64,000 bases of DNA, taken from Delphinus delphis. Lineage: Eukaryota; Chordata; Mammalia; Artiodactyla; Delphinidae. Shown in pieces: positions 49,741-60,586 of this stretch (position 1 is its first letter; every line of letters begins with the position of its first letter). The notes beneath the pieces are model-generated. The model worked only from the letters and a program-made list of their open reading frames with translations. It ran no database searches and was not told where the DNA came from. The stretch lies in NCBI RefSeq assembly GCF_949987515.2, contig NC_082684.1:45226006-45290005 (forward strand). The letters run 5' to 3'. The translations under genes were made by a program, and so were the position numbers.

Positions 49741-51214
49741 CAACATTTATCTCCCAGAGCCTAGATATTATACATAGAGAAAACCACAAACGTGCTTCAA
49801 TGTACTTGCATGTGTGGCTTGCAAATTGGATTCCTAAACACCATCAAAGAACTAATAAACACTCGACTGAGGGATCCTCTATTTCACTCCTCTCAGGAAT
49901 GGCAGTTAGTTTTCTTGGCAAAGGTCTTGCAGGTATATGCTCAAGTTTGAGACCAAACCCACAGGTTTATATCCACCTGTGCTTTGTATTTCTACTGCTG
50001 TGTGACATCACTGAGCCATCCCACGAGGCTCCTGGCCTCCCCAATTAGTCAAGGATTAGAAAGGCAGTGTTGACATTTATAAATTCTGTTTCATCATTGG
50101 TCATGTCAAAAAGAGACTGCTTTGTTGCCAAATGTGTGGGATTTGGGGAAAGATTCTGCTGTTATGGAAGACTGGGTAGAAAGACAGGCTCCCCTTTCAC
50201 TCTTACAGAAAATCTACTCCTGCCCCAAAGCTTGCGATTACATTTCCTTTGTTTTGATAAACTACAAGTGGTTTTAAATTGAGTCATAAATTTCTCCAGG
50301 CCTTTTAGAGACCAACCGCCTGCCTTTGATTCCCTCACCTCCCGTGGCAGTGAAATCTGCTGGAGACCCACTCATACACTTTGTGCACGTTTAGGCTGGG
50401 AGTTTGAAATTTACAGGCCAAGCCTTGCAGAGTGAGCTCGACTTTTTAATAGCTTGAGAAGGAACCAGAGAGACTGCAAGTGGGGATTCATCAGGGCTGC
50501 AGGTCTTCGAGACAGACAAAGCTGCCTCTAGAGAAGACCCTCACACCAAATGCTAGAAGTGAACAATTCATTGGTGGCTCCAATAAGCTCCTTGAGGTGA
50601 CTATGTGGACAACTGGCTTTGGAGTCATGGTCTAAAATTAGTCTTTCTTTTTAAAATAATGATTTGTAACATATATACTTTGCCTTGATTGGTAACATAT
50701 ATACCAAGCTTCAGGAACTGAATAACTTTATGTGTAAAGCTGCTACGTTCAGTGAGAAATCGTTAGCAAACTCCATCTCCCCACTAAGTCCTTGTACATC
50801 CCCTTGGCAGGTCATGTGCAGAAGACCCTGGGTGGGTTCGTGGATACCCTCATCTGTCCCTGATTTTCTAGAATCAGTGTATCAGGTGAGGGACAGCAAA
50901 GTGAATGGGGAGCTTCTCTCTAAGCGGGGGGGTGCTCGCGGCCCGGAAACAGGAGCAGCAATTTCCTCTTACCCACTTCTGCAGGCTGTATTCTTCCAGG
51001 TGGCTCAGAGCATGCTGGGCAGGGCTTCACACTTCCCAGTCGTGGCCAACTCCAGTCTGTTCTCTGAGTTCATCTGACCTTAAGCAAAAGAAAATTCCAC
51101 CTCTGAGGTTTTGCCTGAGGTCAAACCTATCCCTAGCAATATGTATGTATATATGTAAATATGTGTATGTATAAAATAACTAGTTAATCCTCTGTAATTA
51201 GCAGCTGTGAGGTA
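49741..51214. other. Unassigned, mostly unique non-coding sequence
   Basis: No supported gene. A 130-codon frame at 50685-51077 (plus) has no splice context or recognisable domain. 51140-51180 is a short AT/GT-rich stretch. Confidence 0.5.
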
Positions 51215-51399
51215 GGTACTATTACTCGCCTCATACTATGGATGAGGAGACTGAGGTATAAAATGTTAAAAATAACTTCCCTAAATGCACACAACTAGAG
51301 AGTGTTATAAGGATTGAGTTACTGGGTAAAGTGCTTGGAACAAAACCTTGTACACAGTACAATATAAGTGTTAATTATGATTATGATAATTATTATTAC
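51215..51399 (+). mobile_element. MIR-type fragment
   Basis: GTGAGGTAGGTACTATTACT, GGATGAGGAGACTGAGG, then AAGTGCTTGGAACAAAACC and CACAGTACAATATAAGTG follow a MIR-like order. Confidence 0.7.
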
Positions 51400-51960
51400 T
51401 CTAACATTCCAGGCACTATACTAGCACTAGAGATACAATGATCAAAAAGATACAGCCTCTGTCCTTTAACAACTCACTGTGTGGTGGGAAAAATTGTTAT
51501 GCAAATTGATAATTATGCTATAGGTAAATATTTGAGGTCTGAATAAGGGACCGTAAGAGCACACAGAGGAAGCACTTGGGTTCAGCCTGGAGTTCTTACA
51601 GAGCAGCACTGTCCAGAAAAAATAGAGTACAAGCCAGATACTCAATTTTAGAGTTTCTTGAAGCCAAATTTAAGAAGTGAAAAATATGGAGAAATCAATT
51701 TCATAATATACCAAAATATTATCATTTCAATGTATAACATATTTTAAAAATCATTACCATAAAAATATTTTACATTCTTTTTTTTGTACTAAGTCTTTGA
51801 AATCTGGTGTGTATTTTATACTTAGAACACATCTCAGTTCAGACTAGCCACATTTCAAGTGCCCCATAGGTCTAGTATCTCCTATATTGATCAGCAGATA
51901 CAGAAAGCTTCCTGGAGGAAGTGACATTTGAGCTAAAGGAGGAGGTTGGGCCCTATTTCT
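51400..51960 (+). mobile_element. Ancient dispersed repeat, family not named
   Basis: Starts CCAGGCACTATACTAGCACT, then TACAATGATCAAAAAGATAC; ends AAGCTTCCTGGAGGAAGTGA, CATTTGAGCTAAAGGAGG. Same family as 13870-14260, with an unrelated AT-rich piece (about 51600-51880) in the middle. Confidence 0.55.
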
Positions 51961-52029
51961 AATTACTCCTGAGAAGGATGAGATTGTGATTCACTGGTGA
52001 CTTTGATCCCAGGCTCTACTTCTCTAGGA

Positions 52030-52555
52030 TAATACCCTGTGTGGTCGGCAGAACAATGACCCCCAAAGATGTCCACTTCCTGATCTCCAGAACTTGTGAA
52101 TATGTCACTTCACCTGACAAGGGGGAATTAAGGTTGTAGATGGAATTAAGATTGCTAATCAGCTCACCTTGAAATGGAGAGCTTATGCTGGTTTATCCAG
52201 GTGGGCCTAATTTAACTACAAAAAGTCCTTACAAGTGAAAGAGAGAGGCTGGAGAGTCAGTGTCAGAGAGATGCCACATGAGAAAGACTCCACCAGCCAT
52301 TGCTGGTTTTGCAGATGGAAAGGGAGGTTGTGAGCCAAGGAACGTGAGTGGCCTCTAGAAAATAGGAAAGGTAAGGACCCAGACTCTCCCTTAGAGCCTC
52401 CAGAAGGAACACAGCTCTGTTGACACTTTAATTTTTGTCCAGTGAGACCCATTTAAGACTTCTGACATTAAGAGCAGTAAGATAATAAATTTGTCTTGTT
52501 TTAAGTTACCAAGTTTGTGGTGATTGTTGTAGTTGTAGCAGCCAAAGGAAACAGC
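52030..52555 (+). mobile_element. MaLR-like LTR (ERVL-MaLR type)
   Basis: ACCCCCAAAGATGTCCACTT, GAACTTGTGAATATGTCACT, GGTTTATCCAGGTGGGCCTA, GAGCCTCCAGAAGGAACACA, CCAGTGAGACCCATTTAAGA and a polyadenylation signal AATAAA at 52484-52489, followed by GTTTTAAGTTACCAAGTTTG. The order is that of a common mammalian MLT1-type LTR. It is old and has no internal part. The subfamily is not assigned. Confidence 0.75.
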
Positions 52556-55500
52556 CTCATTTCCTTCTTCTTTCCTGGTAGCCCCAACTTGATCCCCACT
52601 CCTTGAATGCATTCCGCGGATGTGGGTTGGGTCACTGAGAACACCAGCTGGGGGATTTCCCAGCTGCTGCCACCGTCACCTCCACCACTAGACTACACTC
52701 CTGTTCCGAGGTCCTATGTCCACAATCAGCAATCATGTGACACTCTGTTTCCTGAACAGTCTGTTAAATGAGACACTGTAGGTGAAAGTCCTTCCTCTTC
52801 ACAAAAATTATCATTGTCTGGTACTGCTGTTCATAATGTTAATTAAAAGGAAAGGTTATTAATAATAGGGAAACTGGGGGAGTGAGGGAGTATATGGGAA
52901 CTCTGTACTTTCTGCTCATTTTTCTATAAACTGAAAGCTGTTCTAAAAATAAAATCAATTAATTTTTTAAAAAGTAATTTACAAATAAATCAAGTAATTT
53001 ACAAATAAAAAAAGTAGAGGGAAAATGGCTCACAACCCAATACCTGCAAATATGTGGACGGCCTTGTTAGCAAGATGTAAAGGAGAGATAGGATTAGAAG
53101 AGTAATAAGGATGCTTTCCAAAGCACAGAAGGAAGACTGTACTATGTGAAGCAATAAGGGACCAGGAAAAGAAGGCTCAATTCCATGAGTCCACGGAAAA
53201 ATAGGCGTGACTGTACTTTTGTTCTTCAGGGATGCAGGACCTTTGGTGTCCCATTCCTTTACGATGGGTATATAATGAAAGGAAAATGGGCCAAGTAATT
53301 TAAATAATGATTTCTGTCCACCACACCTAGTCTCGCCCCACTGAAAACCATCTGAGTGTATTCTTAACCTTTCCTCATGTTCCTCTCCTGTGAAAGGAGA
53401 GCGCAGGTTGTCCTTCATCCCTGCCGCAGCAAGGCTGCCTTTCTTACCAAGACTCCTGGCAAAAGGGAGAGACAGACTGAACCCCGTTCTCATGTGAACA
53501 GTATTCTCCTTACTGGCTCGCGGGAGGAGGCTTGGAGAAGACACTGAGTGGTGTGGAGAGGGACACACACCTCGGTTAATATTCCTCATTTGTTTCCAAG
53601 AGTTTAGGATGAAGGACAAGCCTCATATCAGCAGGCTTCACCTCCTGCGTCTAACCAGCCAGGTAAAGACAACTTTTTTTTTCTTGTTTTCCTATTTTTT
53701 AAAAACGGTGCATTATAAGGGTGTTTAAGTTGTAAGAGAGCAGTGAATTCAAGGCCCCTTGAGGAAAAGAGCAGGAAGAAAGGATGCCCAGAGAACATCA
53801 GTGCTCTCTCTGCACTGAAAGCCCTCCATGCAAATGGACAGGGAGATTTATTACTCACTGCAGGTTAGAGAGCAGATGCTTGCTACTCCAGAGATTTGGC
53901 ACTCTGGGATTTATAGACTTAATATAGTTTATGCTTTTGTGGACTCATTGGTTGGGAAAGTATAAGATTCCTTGGCAATAAAACTTAAAGCAGGGATAAT
54001 AAACCACATCCTACAGGGTTTGAGAATCTCCCTGCACAGGTCCCACCAAACCCTCTGCCTGGATAAGACAGTTCCAGGCAATTCTTACCCCAGCCCCGCT
54101 CCTCCCTCAGTGATGCGGCCAGTGTTTCAAGAAGGGAAACTCAAGAGAGTGAAACTGGGTGAAGATGAGCAACTTCATGCCCGACCAGACGGGACGCCTA
54201 GGGCTCCTTGAAAATGCGAAAGGGAAAGAGGCAGCTTTGTTGTAGGTATCTACGTTGATATGTTATCTTGCTGCCAATTGAAACAGTAGCAAAGAAGAAC
54301 AAACGTGTTTCAGCACATGGACACTGCCTCACACAAATATGGAAAAGAATATGGCAAATAATTGGTTATTTGAAATCAGTGTTTTCCTTTTCTTGATCAC
54401 ATCCTAAAGTACTTATTACCTGGCAAGAAAATGATGCAGTTCAGCTGGAAGCTTAAGGTGCCCAGAGATGGATTTAATTCAATAGCATCATCGAAGCGCA
54501 ACTTTTAAGCACCTAGTTATTAGGGAAGGAAGGGGAATATGTCTGTGAGTCAGAGGCTGGGAGCATTCCTAAGAAAATATAAGTTTTATTACCTTTGTGG
54601 TGTCTCAGGGCAGAGGCAGGCAGGCCTGGGAGATGGTAGATTAGAACCCAGGGATGCATGGTTCCCAGACCTGCCCCAGCCATCAGAAGACTCCCTCAAT
54701 ACAAAGCACAGTCAAGGACAAAACAAAGGGAATAGCCCAGAAGATGAGGCTGCAACTCTGCTATTTTTAAACTGCCAATTAGAATGTCTAAAATTACGTG
54801 GCTGGAACTACCACATCCGCTTCAAGATAATCATACTCTTCTGAGCTGAAGTCTTAAACCTTCTGTTTTCCAAGCCCCTGATCAGAATATTTTAAAAGAT
54901 CATTTCTTGGCTGCATTAGGCCCAAAGCCAACGTGTGCTTCAGTATGTTTTCTCCTGGGAATGACTTTTCTTGGTTATAGTTCTCAAAACCTGTCTTTTG
55001 AATATTTTTGTTTGTTTCTGGGGGGGGGGGGATAAAGAAAAAAATAGAGATTAAAAAACAAAAGAAACAGAAAGAAAAATATCAGAAAAAAAATCTTGTA
55101 TGAAGATTAAAAAAAAAAAGTGACAGGGTTCTGTGAGTCTGTTTGATCGATCAAATTAAAGTGATTAACGTAGGCCTGTTCACTACTCACCCTTGGCCTC
55201 CTGTTAGCCCTTCTTTCCCTCCAGGTTTCACTATCCAAGCAGGAAGAATATGATGTTTTGCTTAAGGCAAATGAATCCAGTTTCCTCCACGGACATCGGA
55301 CCCCAGAGAGTTCAGTTCAGATGAAATGAGAAACAGTGCATATTAAAATCCTCATCAAGCCCACTTCCAAGACCTGATACAGAGTCTAGGCTTCACGAAG
55401 CCTGCATGAACCAAAAAAGTGTGTCGAATCCCCAGTAATTCCTGCACCATCCACACTGCACACTACCCACCTTGGCTGTCCATGCAACATGTGGCTCATG

Positions 55501-55671
55501 TGTAGCCTCCAGAAGCTACCTGATATAAGAGGACAACTCTGAAACACGATAAGGACTGAAACAAAAAGATGCCATAAAAGAAATCTATCTGTATATGCCG
55601 TGTATGTGTGTATATATAGGCAGTGCTTAAGTAAAATTAATTTTATTTAATGGATTATTAGGTTTTAGCTC
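52556..55671. other. Unassigned, mostly unique non-coding sequence
   Basis: Contains the 206-codon minus-strand frame (52999-53619), a poly(G) run at about 55020-55031 and a conserved-looking patch near 55140-55180. No repeat recognised apart from short A-rich runs. Confidence 0.5.
52999..53619 (-). CDS. Longest non-repeat open frame (206 codons), doubtful
   Basis: An uninterrupted minus-strand frame of 206 codons in sequence that I do not recognise as repeat. Near the C-terminus is a hydrophobic run (SILITLLILSLLYILLT) that could be read as a membrane segment. No homologue, splice context, Kozak support or promoter is visible. In 64 kb read in six frames, one frame of this length by chance is not surprising. 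Listed so it can be tested; I lean to chance. Confidence 0.1.
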   Translation of the reverse strand: MSFILNSWKQMRNINRGVCPSPHHSVSSPSLLPRASKENTVHMRTGFSLSLPFARSLGKKGSLAAAGMKDNLRSPFTGEEHEERLRIHSDGFQWGETRCGGQKSLFKLLGPFSFHYIPIVKEWDTKGPASLKNKSTVTPIFPWTHGIEPSFPGPLLLHIVQSSFCALESILITLLILSLLYILLTRPSTYLQVLGCEPFSLYFFYL

Positions 55672-55760
55672 ATGCCTCTGTATGGTTCGGGGTGGGGTGG
55701 GCGTTGAAGTACACTTGATTTACAACGTGTTAGTTTCCGGTGTACAGCAAGGTGATTCAG

Positions 55761-55762
<2 letters not shown>

Positions 55763-55793
<31 letters not shown>
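55763..55793. repeat. (TA)n microsatellite in the L1 3' UTR
   Basis: About 15 TA dinucleotides after CAGTCA, inside the L1 3' UTR where this L1 type has a TATA-rich segment. Confidence 0.95.
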
Positions 55794-55796
<3 letters not shown>

Positions 55797-56340
55797 CTTT
55801 TCAAATTCTGTTTCATTATAGGTTATAAGATATTTAATATAGTTCCCTGTGCTATACAGTAGGACCTTGTTGTTTATTTTATATACAGTAGTTTATATCT
55901 GCTAATCCCGAACTTCTAATTTCTCTCTCCCTGCCCCTTTCCCCTTTGGTAACCATGTTTGTTCTCTCTGTGAGTCTATCTCTGTTTTGTAAATAAGTTC
56001 ACTTGTATCATATTTTAGATTCCACACATAAGTGATATCATGTAGTATTTGTCTTTCTCTGACTTACCTCACTTAGTATGATAATCTCTAGGTCCATCCA
56101 TGTTGCTGCAAATGGCATTATTTCATTCTTTTTTATGGCTGAGTAATATTCCATTGTATATATGTACCACATCTTCTTTATCCATTCCTCTGTGGATGGA
56201 CATTTAGGTTGCTTCCATGTCTTGGCTATTATAAACAGTGCTGCTATGAACACAGGGGTGCATGTATCTTTTTAGATTATAATTTTCTCTGAATATATGC
56301 CCAGGAGTGGGACTGCTAGATCATACGATAACTCTGTTTT

Positions 56341-56542
56341 TTTTTTTTTGGCGGTACGCAGGTCTCTCACTGTTGTGGCCTCTCCCGTTGCGGAGCACAG
56401 GCTCCGGACACACAGGCTCAGCGGCCATGGCTCACGGGCCCAGCCACTCCGTGGCATGTGGGATCTTCCCAGACCGGGGCACGAACCCATGTCCCCTGCA
56501 TCGGCAGGCGGACTCTCAACCACTGCGCCACCAGGGAAGCCC
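56341..56542 (-). mobile_element. CHR-type SINE (short form), reverse, inside L1
   Basis: T-tail complement, then GCGGTACGCAGG..., ending with head complement CGCCACCAGGGAAGCCC. Target duplication GATAACTCTGTTTT (56327-56340) and GATAACTCTATTTT (56543-56556), one mismatch. Confidence 0.95.
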
Positions 56543-56695
56543 GATAACTCTATTTTTAAAGGAACCTCCATACTGTTCTCCACAGTGGCTGCACCAATTT
56601 ATATCCCCACCAACAGTGAAGGAGGGTTCCCTTTTCCCCACATGGTCAGCATTTATTGTTTGTGGACTTCTTAATGACGTATGCCTCTGTATGTT

Positions 56696-59056
56696 GTGAG
56701 GAAAGCACATTCTATGTGGTCATTTGGAAGTTGTATCCTACTTCCCATGACTGTGTATTTATTCTTTAAATTCTGTCAGTCAGGAGGAGAGTTTTAATTT
56801 GTTTTTCTCAGAAAAGAATATGAAAGATTCTTGAGGACAAATAGAGCAAGTGTTTTCCATGCCTTGGGAGAGGGCATGTGTGTCCACCATGTGCACACTT
56901 GTTCCAAGTGACGGGGCTGGTGAGAAGGCCGGCTGTCCCCTGGCGGCCTCTTGCTCCTGTGCAGCTCAGCCCTGGGAAGCTCTTTCCCAAGAGGCGACCA
57001 AAAGAAGCTGGAAATGATGTGAAGGAAGGACTGTTGCCACCTTCAGCATCTCTCTCTGGATCAGTCTTCAATGTATTTCCCAATTATTACATTTCCCAGA
57101 ACAACATTTATCCCCTATAACCTCACATTTAACAAAAGGCTGCTTATACCATAAAAAAAGGCAAACGGTGGTGAACACAAAATTACCTTTTAAATGTGTG
57201 CTTATGGCTTCTAAGCATTTACAAATATATCTGTGTACACAGTGCAACCAGCACCATGGCACACATCTTGCAGCTGAAGCCACTTTAAAACGAGGTCCTA
57301 TTGGCCTTTCAGTAACTACAACCCCTTGGATGAATGCAAGATGAGGCAGAGAGCTCTGCCCCAGGTTCCAGGGCAGTATCGTTAAGAGATCTTAAAAGAT
57401 ACAAATAGCAGTGGTTCTGTGTTATTGTGGGGAAACTGAGTTACACTCTAATTAAATAATTGTTCCAAAACTAAACTGAAAAAAAGAAATCAGGAATGGA
57501 GTTCAAGTGGAATCCTGGTCTCCTAGCCCTTATCATCTAGCCCTTTTCTCATTTAAATACTACAGTATATCTTCTTTCTGCCACAATAAATAGTATAAGC
57601 TCTCTTCTCTCCTGAAAAGAGTTCATTCTGGGGACCAGACAGGGTGCCTATTTCTTTTTAATACTGCCCCTCAGTCCTGTGAGCTCTGATTAAATGATTT
57701 CACATGCTGAGTGCAATAATTGGAGTTGCCTAGTTCCCGACCATTTGTTTGCCAGCCATAATAAGTGTCACTGTTTTAAGGGAATGACTGATATAGTGGA
57801 GAAGCGAGAAAGGGGCTGGGAGGACTAGCAAACAAGGAATCCTATTCAGAAGAAGCGAGGCGCTAAAGGTCACCACTGCCCAGCTTCCCAGGCACGCCCC
57901 CATCCCCCCACCCTCCCTACACCTACTCTCTCATAAATTACAAATCCACATTCAGAGCTCAATACTTTAACCTTGCAAACTGGATCAAAAACTCAAATTC
58001 TGGTAATACCAAGGCCTTGTTTCCGGCCCTTCTTCTGTTTTTGTCATTGACCAGCGTCCTCAGGTCAGCTGCTTTATCTATATAAAGCTGTACTTTCCTC
58101 ACCTGTCAAAAAAAAGAGACCTATCAGGGCCTCGGTAACATTCTGTGGCCCGTATTAGGCAAGTTGGTTAGAGATACTCTAATGAAAGCCCACCATGGTC
58201 ACCTAGAGGCCCCAGAGGAGAACCCACGAGCCACAGAATGTTATTTTATGTATTTGGAAGGAAGTCTACTACAAAATAGACTATGTCTGCACTTATAAAC
58301 TTAAAATTTAATAGTAGCAATAACACATGAAACCAGGAAAAGGAAACCAATAAAAGAGTGTACATACGATACCTACAGTTTTAGAAAGTATATAAAGAGG
58401 GGTCTTGACATTTGAGAATTCATTAAAATGTCCACAGAGCATCCACCATGTGCTCCACACTGCAGCGGGTGCTTGAAAGAGGACAAGACACAACCCTCAA
58501 GGTACTCCGGGTTTGCCAGGATGCACGGAGCGCTGGGAAACCAGAGGGGGTCTGTGAATTCTGCCTGCAGGTATGTGGTTCAAGATGACACGGAGCTGAA
58601 ATGCAGGCTGAGCCTTAGAAACAAGCAGGAGTTAGCCAGAGAGAAAGGAGATTAAGAATCCAAAGCTGAGGCAATGCAATGGGTCAAGGAGCAGAGCCTG
58701 GAAAGGGCAGCTGTCAATGGTTTGGAGGGGCCAGAACACGAGTTATTGGAGGTGAGAAAGGGCAGTGGAGGAAACTGACAAGGAGAGCAGAGCGGGATCC
58801 TGAGGAGCAGAGGCAGCCAGGCCCCAGAGGTTGGGATGTACGCCAGGGCACAGCTCTGGGCACCTGGAAGCGGCTGTTGAGCAGGGGGAGGTCACAGTCC
58901 ATCGTGTTTACATTGTAAGAGCAGAAATGCAGGACTAGGTGAGTGTGTACGTGGTGGAGGAGGGACATGAAATAGGGGATGTAGGTAGGAGAAAGTTGTG
59001 GTGACCATAATTATTACTAAAAGAAAGAGCTTTTGTTCATACATTATGAGGAGACA
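56696..59056. other. Unassigned, mostly unique non-coding sequence
   Basis: Short MIR-like pieces are possible near 57480-57560 and 58060-58130 (CTTTCCTCACCTGTCAAAAA). Otherwise nothing recognised. No gene supported. Confidence 0.5.
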
Positions 59057-59064
59057 GCCTAAGG

Positions 59065-59510
59065 TAGGGATGGGCAAACTGCAGCCCATGGGCCAAATCC
59101 TGGCCCTTACCTGGTTTTGTACGGCCCCGAGCTAACAATAATCTTTACCTTTTTTTAAATGATTGAAAAAAGTCAAAAGAAGAATAATACTGAGGACTTC
59201 CCTGGTGGTCCAGCTGTTAAGACATCGTGCTTCAACTGTAGGATCCCTGGTTGGGGAACTAAGATCCCGCATGCGGTGCAGCCAAAAAAAAAAGAATATT
59301 TAATGGCACATGAAAATTATATGAAATTCAAATTGTTGTGTTCATAAATAAAGTTTTATTGTTGCACAGTCATGCCTGTTTATTTGCTATTGTCTATGGC
59401 TGCTTTACCATCACAGTGGAAGAGTTGAATAGTTGCAACAGACCACATGGCTCCCAAAGCCAAAACTTTTTACCATCTGGCCTTTTATCGGCAAAGTTTG
59501 CAGAGCCCCG
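59065..59510. mobile_element. hAT-type DNA transposon with SINE insert
   Basis: Ends are imperfect inverted repeats: left TAGGGATGGGCAAACT, and the right end ...AGTTTGCAGAGCCCCG read in reverse as CGGGGCTCTGCAAACT. It is flanked by a perfect 8-bp target duplication GCCTAAGG (59057-59064 and 59511-59518), the hAT signature. Internal motifs such as TGCAGCCCATGGGCCAAATC, AAATAAAGTTTTATTG and GTCTATGGCTGCTTTACCAT mark a known non-autonomous mammalian family. No transposase. Confidence 0.9.
59194..59294 (+). mobile_element. Short tRNA-derived SINE, head-only form
   Basis: GGACTTCCCTGGTGGTCCAG (A box region), TAGGATCCCTGGTTGGGGAA (altered B box), AACTAAGATCCCGCATGCGG and GTGCAGCC, then an A tail. 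At about 100 bp it lacks the 3' body of the other CHR SINEs. Candidate target duplication AAGAATA near 59180 and 59290. Confidence 0.88.
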
Positions 59511-59518
59511 GCCTAAGG

Positions 59519-60523
59519 CTTGAAGATAAGGAGAGGGTATAGGCTTCTTGAGGGCAGACATGGTGTTTTTCCCTCTCCATACACCCAGCTCACACCTGCC
59601 TCATAATAAATGCTCCAAGAGTGCTCGGTGGAGGAACAAGTGAGGACCAGGTGGAAACAGTCATAATAAACTTGAATGATGACAAACTTGCCCCAGAGGT
59701 TGACAAAGTAGCAGTTTATCTTGGCAGGATGATCTTCAGATCTGGGAAGGACCCAGTGCCCCCTGGCCCCAATATATTCCACCACCTTTAGTGGGGCAGG
59801 AGAGGAGGGGGAAAGACACCAGAGAGCAAGATATGAGTGACACAGAAAGACTCATGTTTTTCATTCTCTTATTTAAAAATAATTATGAGGCACCTACAAT
59901 GAGTTGGAACTGGGCAGATCCCCAGGATACATTTGGGGTATAACACTGGTCTTCTAACTAGTGTCTCTGTCTCTTTCCCTCCCCTCCAATTTCTTTCCTG
60001 TGCAGATACTAGGGTAATTTTTCTCCAACACAGTAGAAGAGAGTACTCCATGCACCATATTTCAGCCTCCCCTAGAAAAAAGTCCAAACACTTAGCCATG
60101 CATAAAGGCCCTATGTGGTCTGGTTCTTCTTTAGCCATCACTCCCCAAGTCCTCCTTTCAGTGCCACACTCTAAGGACACCTAACAACCTTCAGTTTCCC
60201 AAATGGGCCAGGCTATTTCATGCCTCTAGGTCTTTGTTCTTGCTGGTCCCTCTGCCTGCCATGTGAGCCCTACCACCCTGCAGCATCTACTCATGCAATA
60301 CAATTCAGTTCCAGGGTCACTAGTTTTGTAGCTGGCAGATGTGAGGATAGCACATAGCACTGGGTAGAGAGGTGGGAAGCCTGGATATGGAAAAGATCGA
60401 GACCCAGGATCCTGTTTATTAGGGGCAAGCATAGGGGTAAGACAGCATTGGCAGGCTCAGAGCTGAGGTTGGGACTCAGGGCTTGAGCTGTTTTCAGGCT
60501 GTCAGAAGCTATTGATTTTATAA
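59519..60523. other. Partly old repeat, partly unassigned
   Basis: 59870-60300 (AAAAAGTCCAAACACTTAGC, AAAGGCCCTATGTGGTCTGG, CTCTAGGTCTTTGTTCTTGC, CCCTCTGCCTGCCATG) follows a common ancient dispersed repeat that I cannot name. The rest is unrecognised. Confidence 0.5.
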
Positions 60524-60586
60524 GAGCTGGAGTTCTCAAACTTTGGTGTGCATCAGAGTCACCTAGGTGATTTTTTAAAACACTGG

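Larger units (their letters stand above)
55687..56680 (-). mobile_element. 5'-truncated L1, reverse, carrying a SINE
   Basis: 3' UTR at left (TTGAAGTACACTTGATTTAC), ORF2 C-terminal region to the right (CCTCCATACTGTTCTCCACA). Target duplication ATGCCTCTGTATGGT (55672-55686) and ATGCCTCTGTATGTT (56681-56695), 15 bp with one mismatch. Oddly, the place where a poly(T) tail is expected is G-rich (CGGGGTGGGGTGGGC). Confidence 0.9.
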
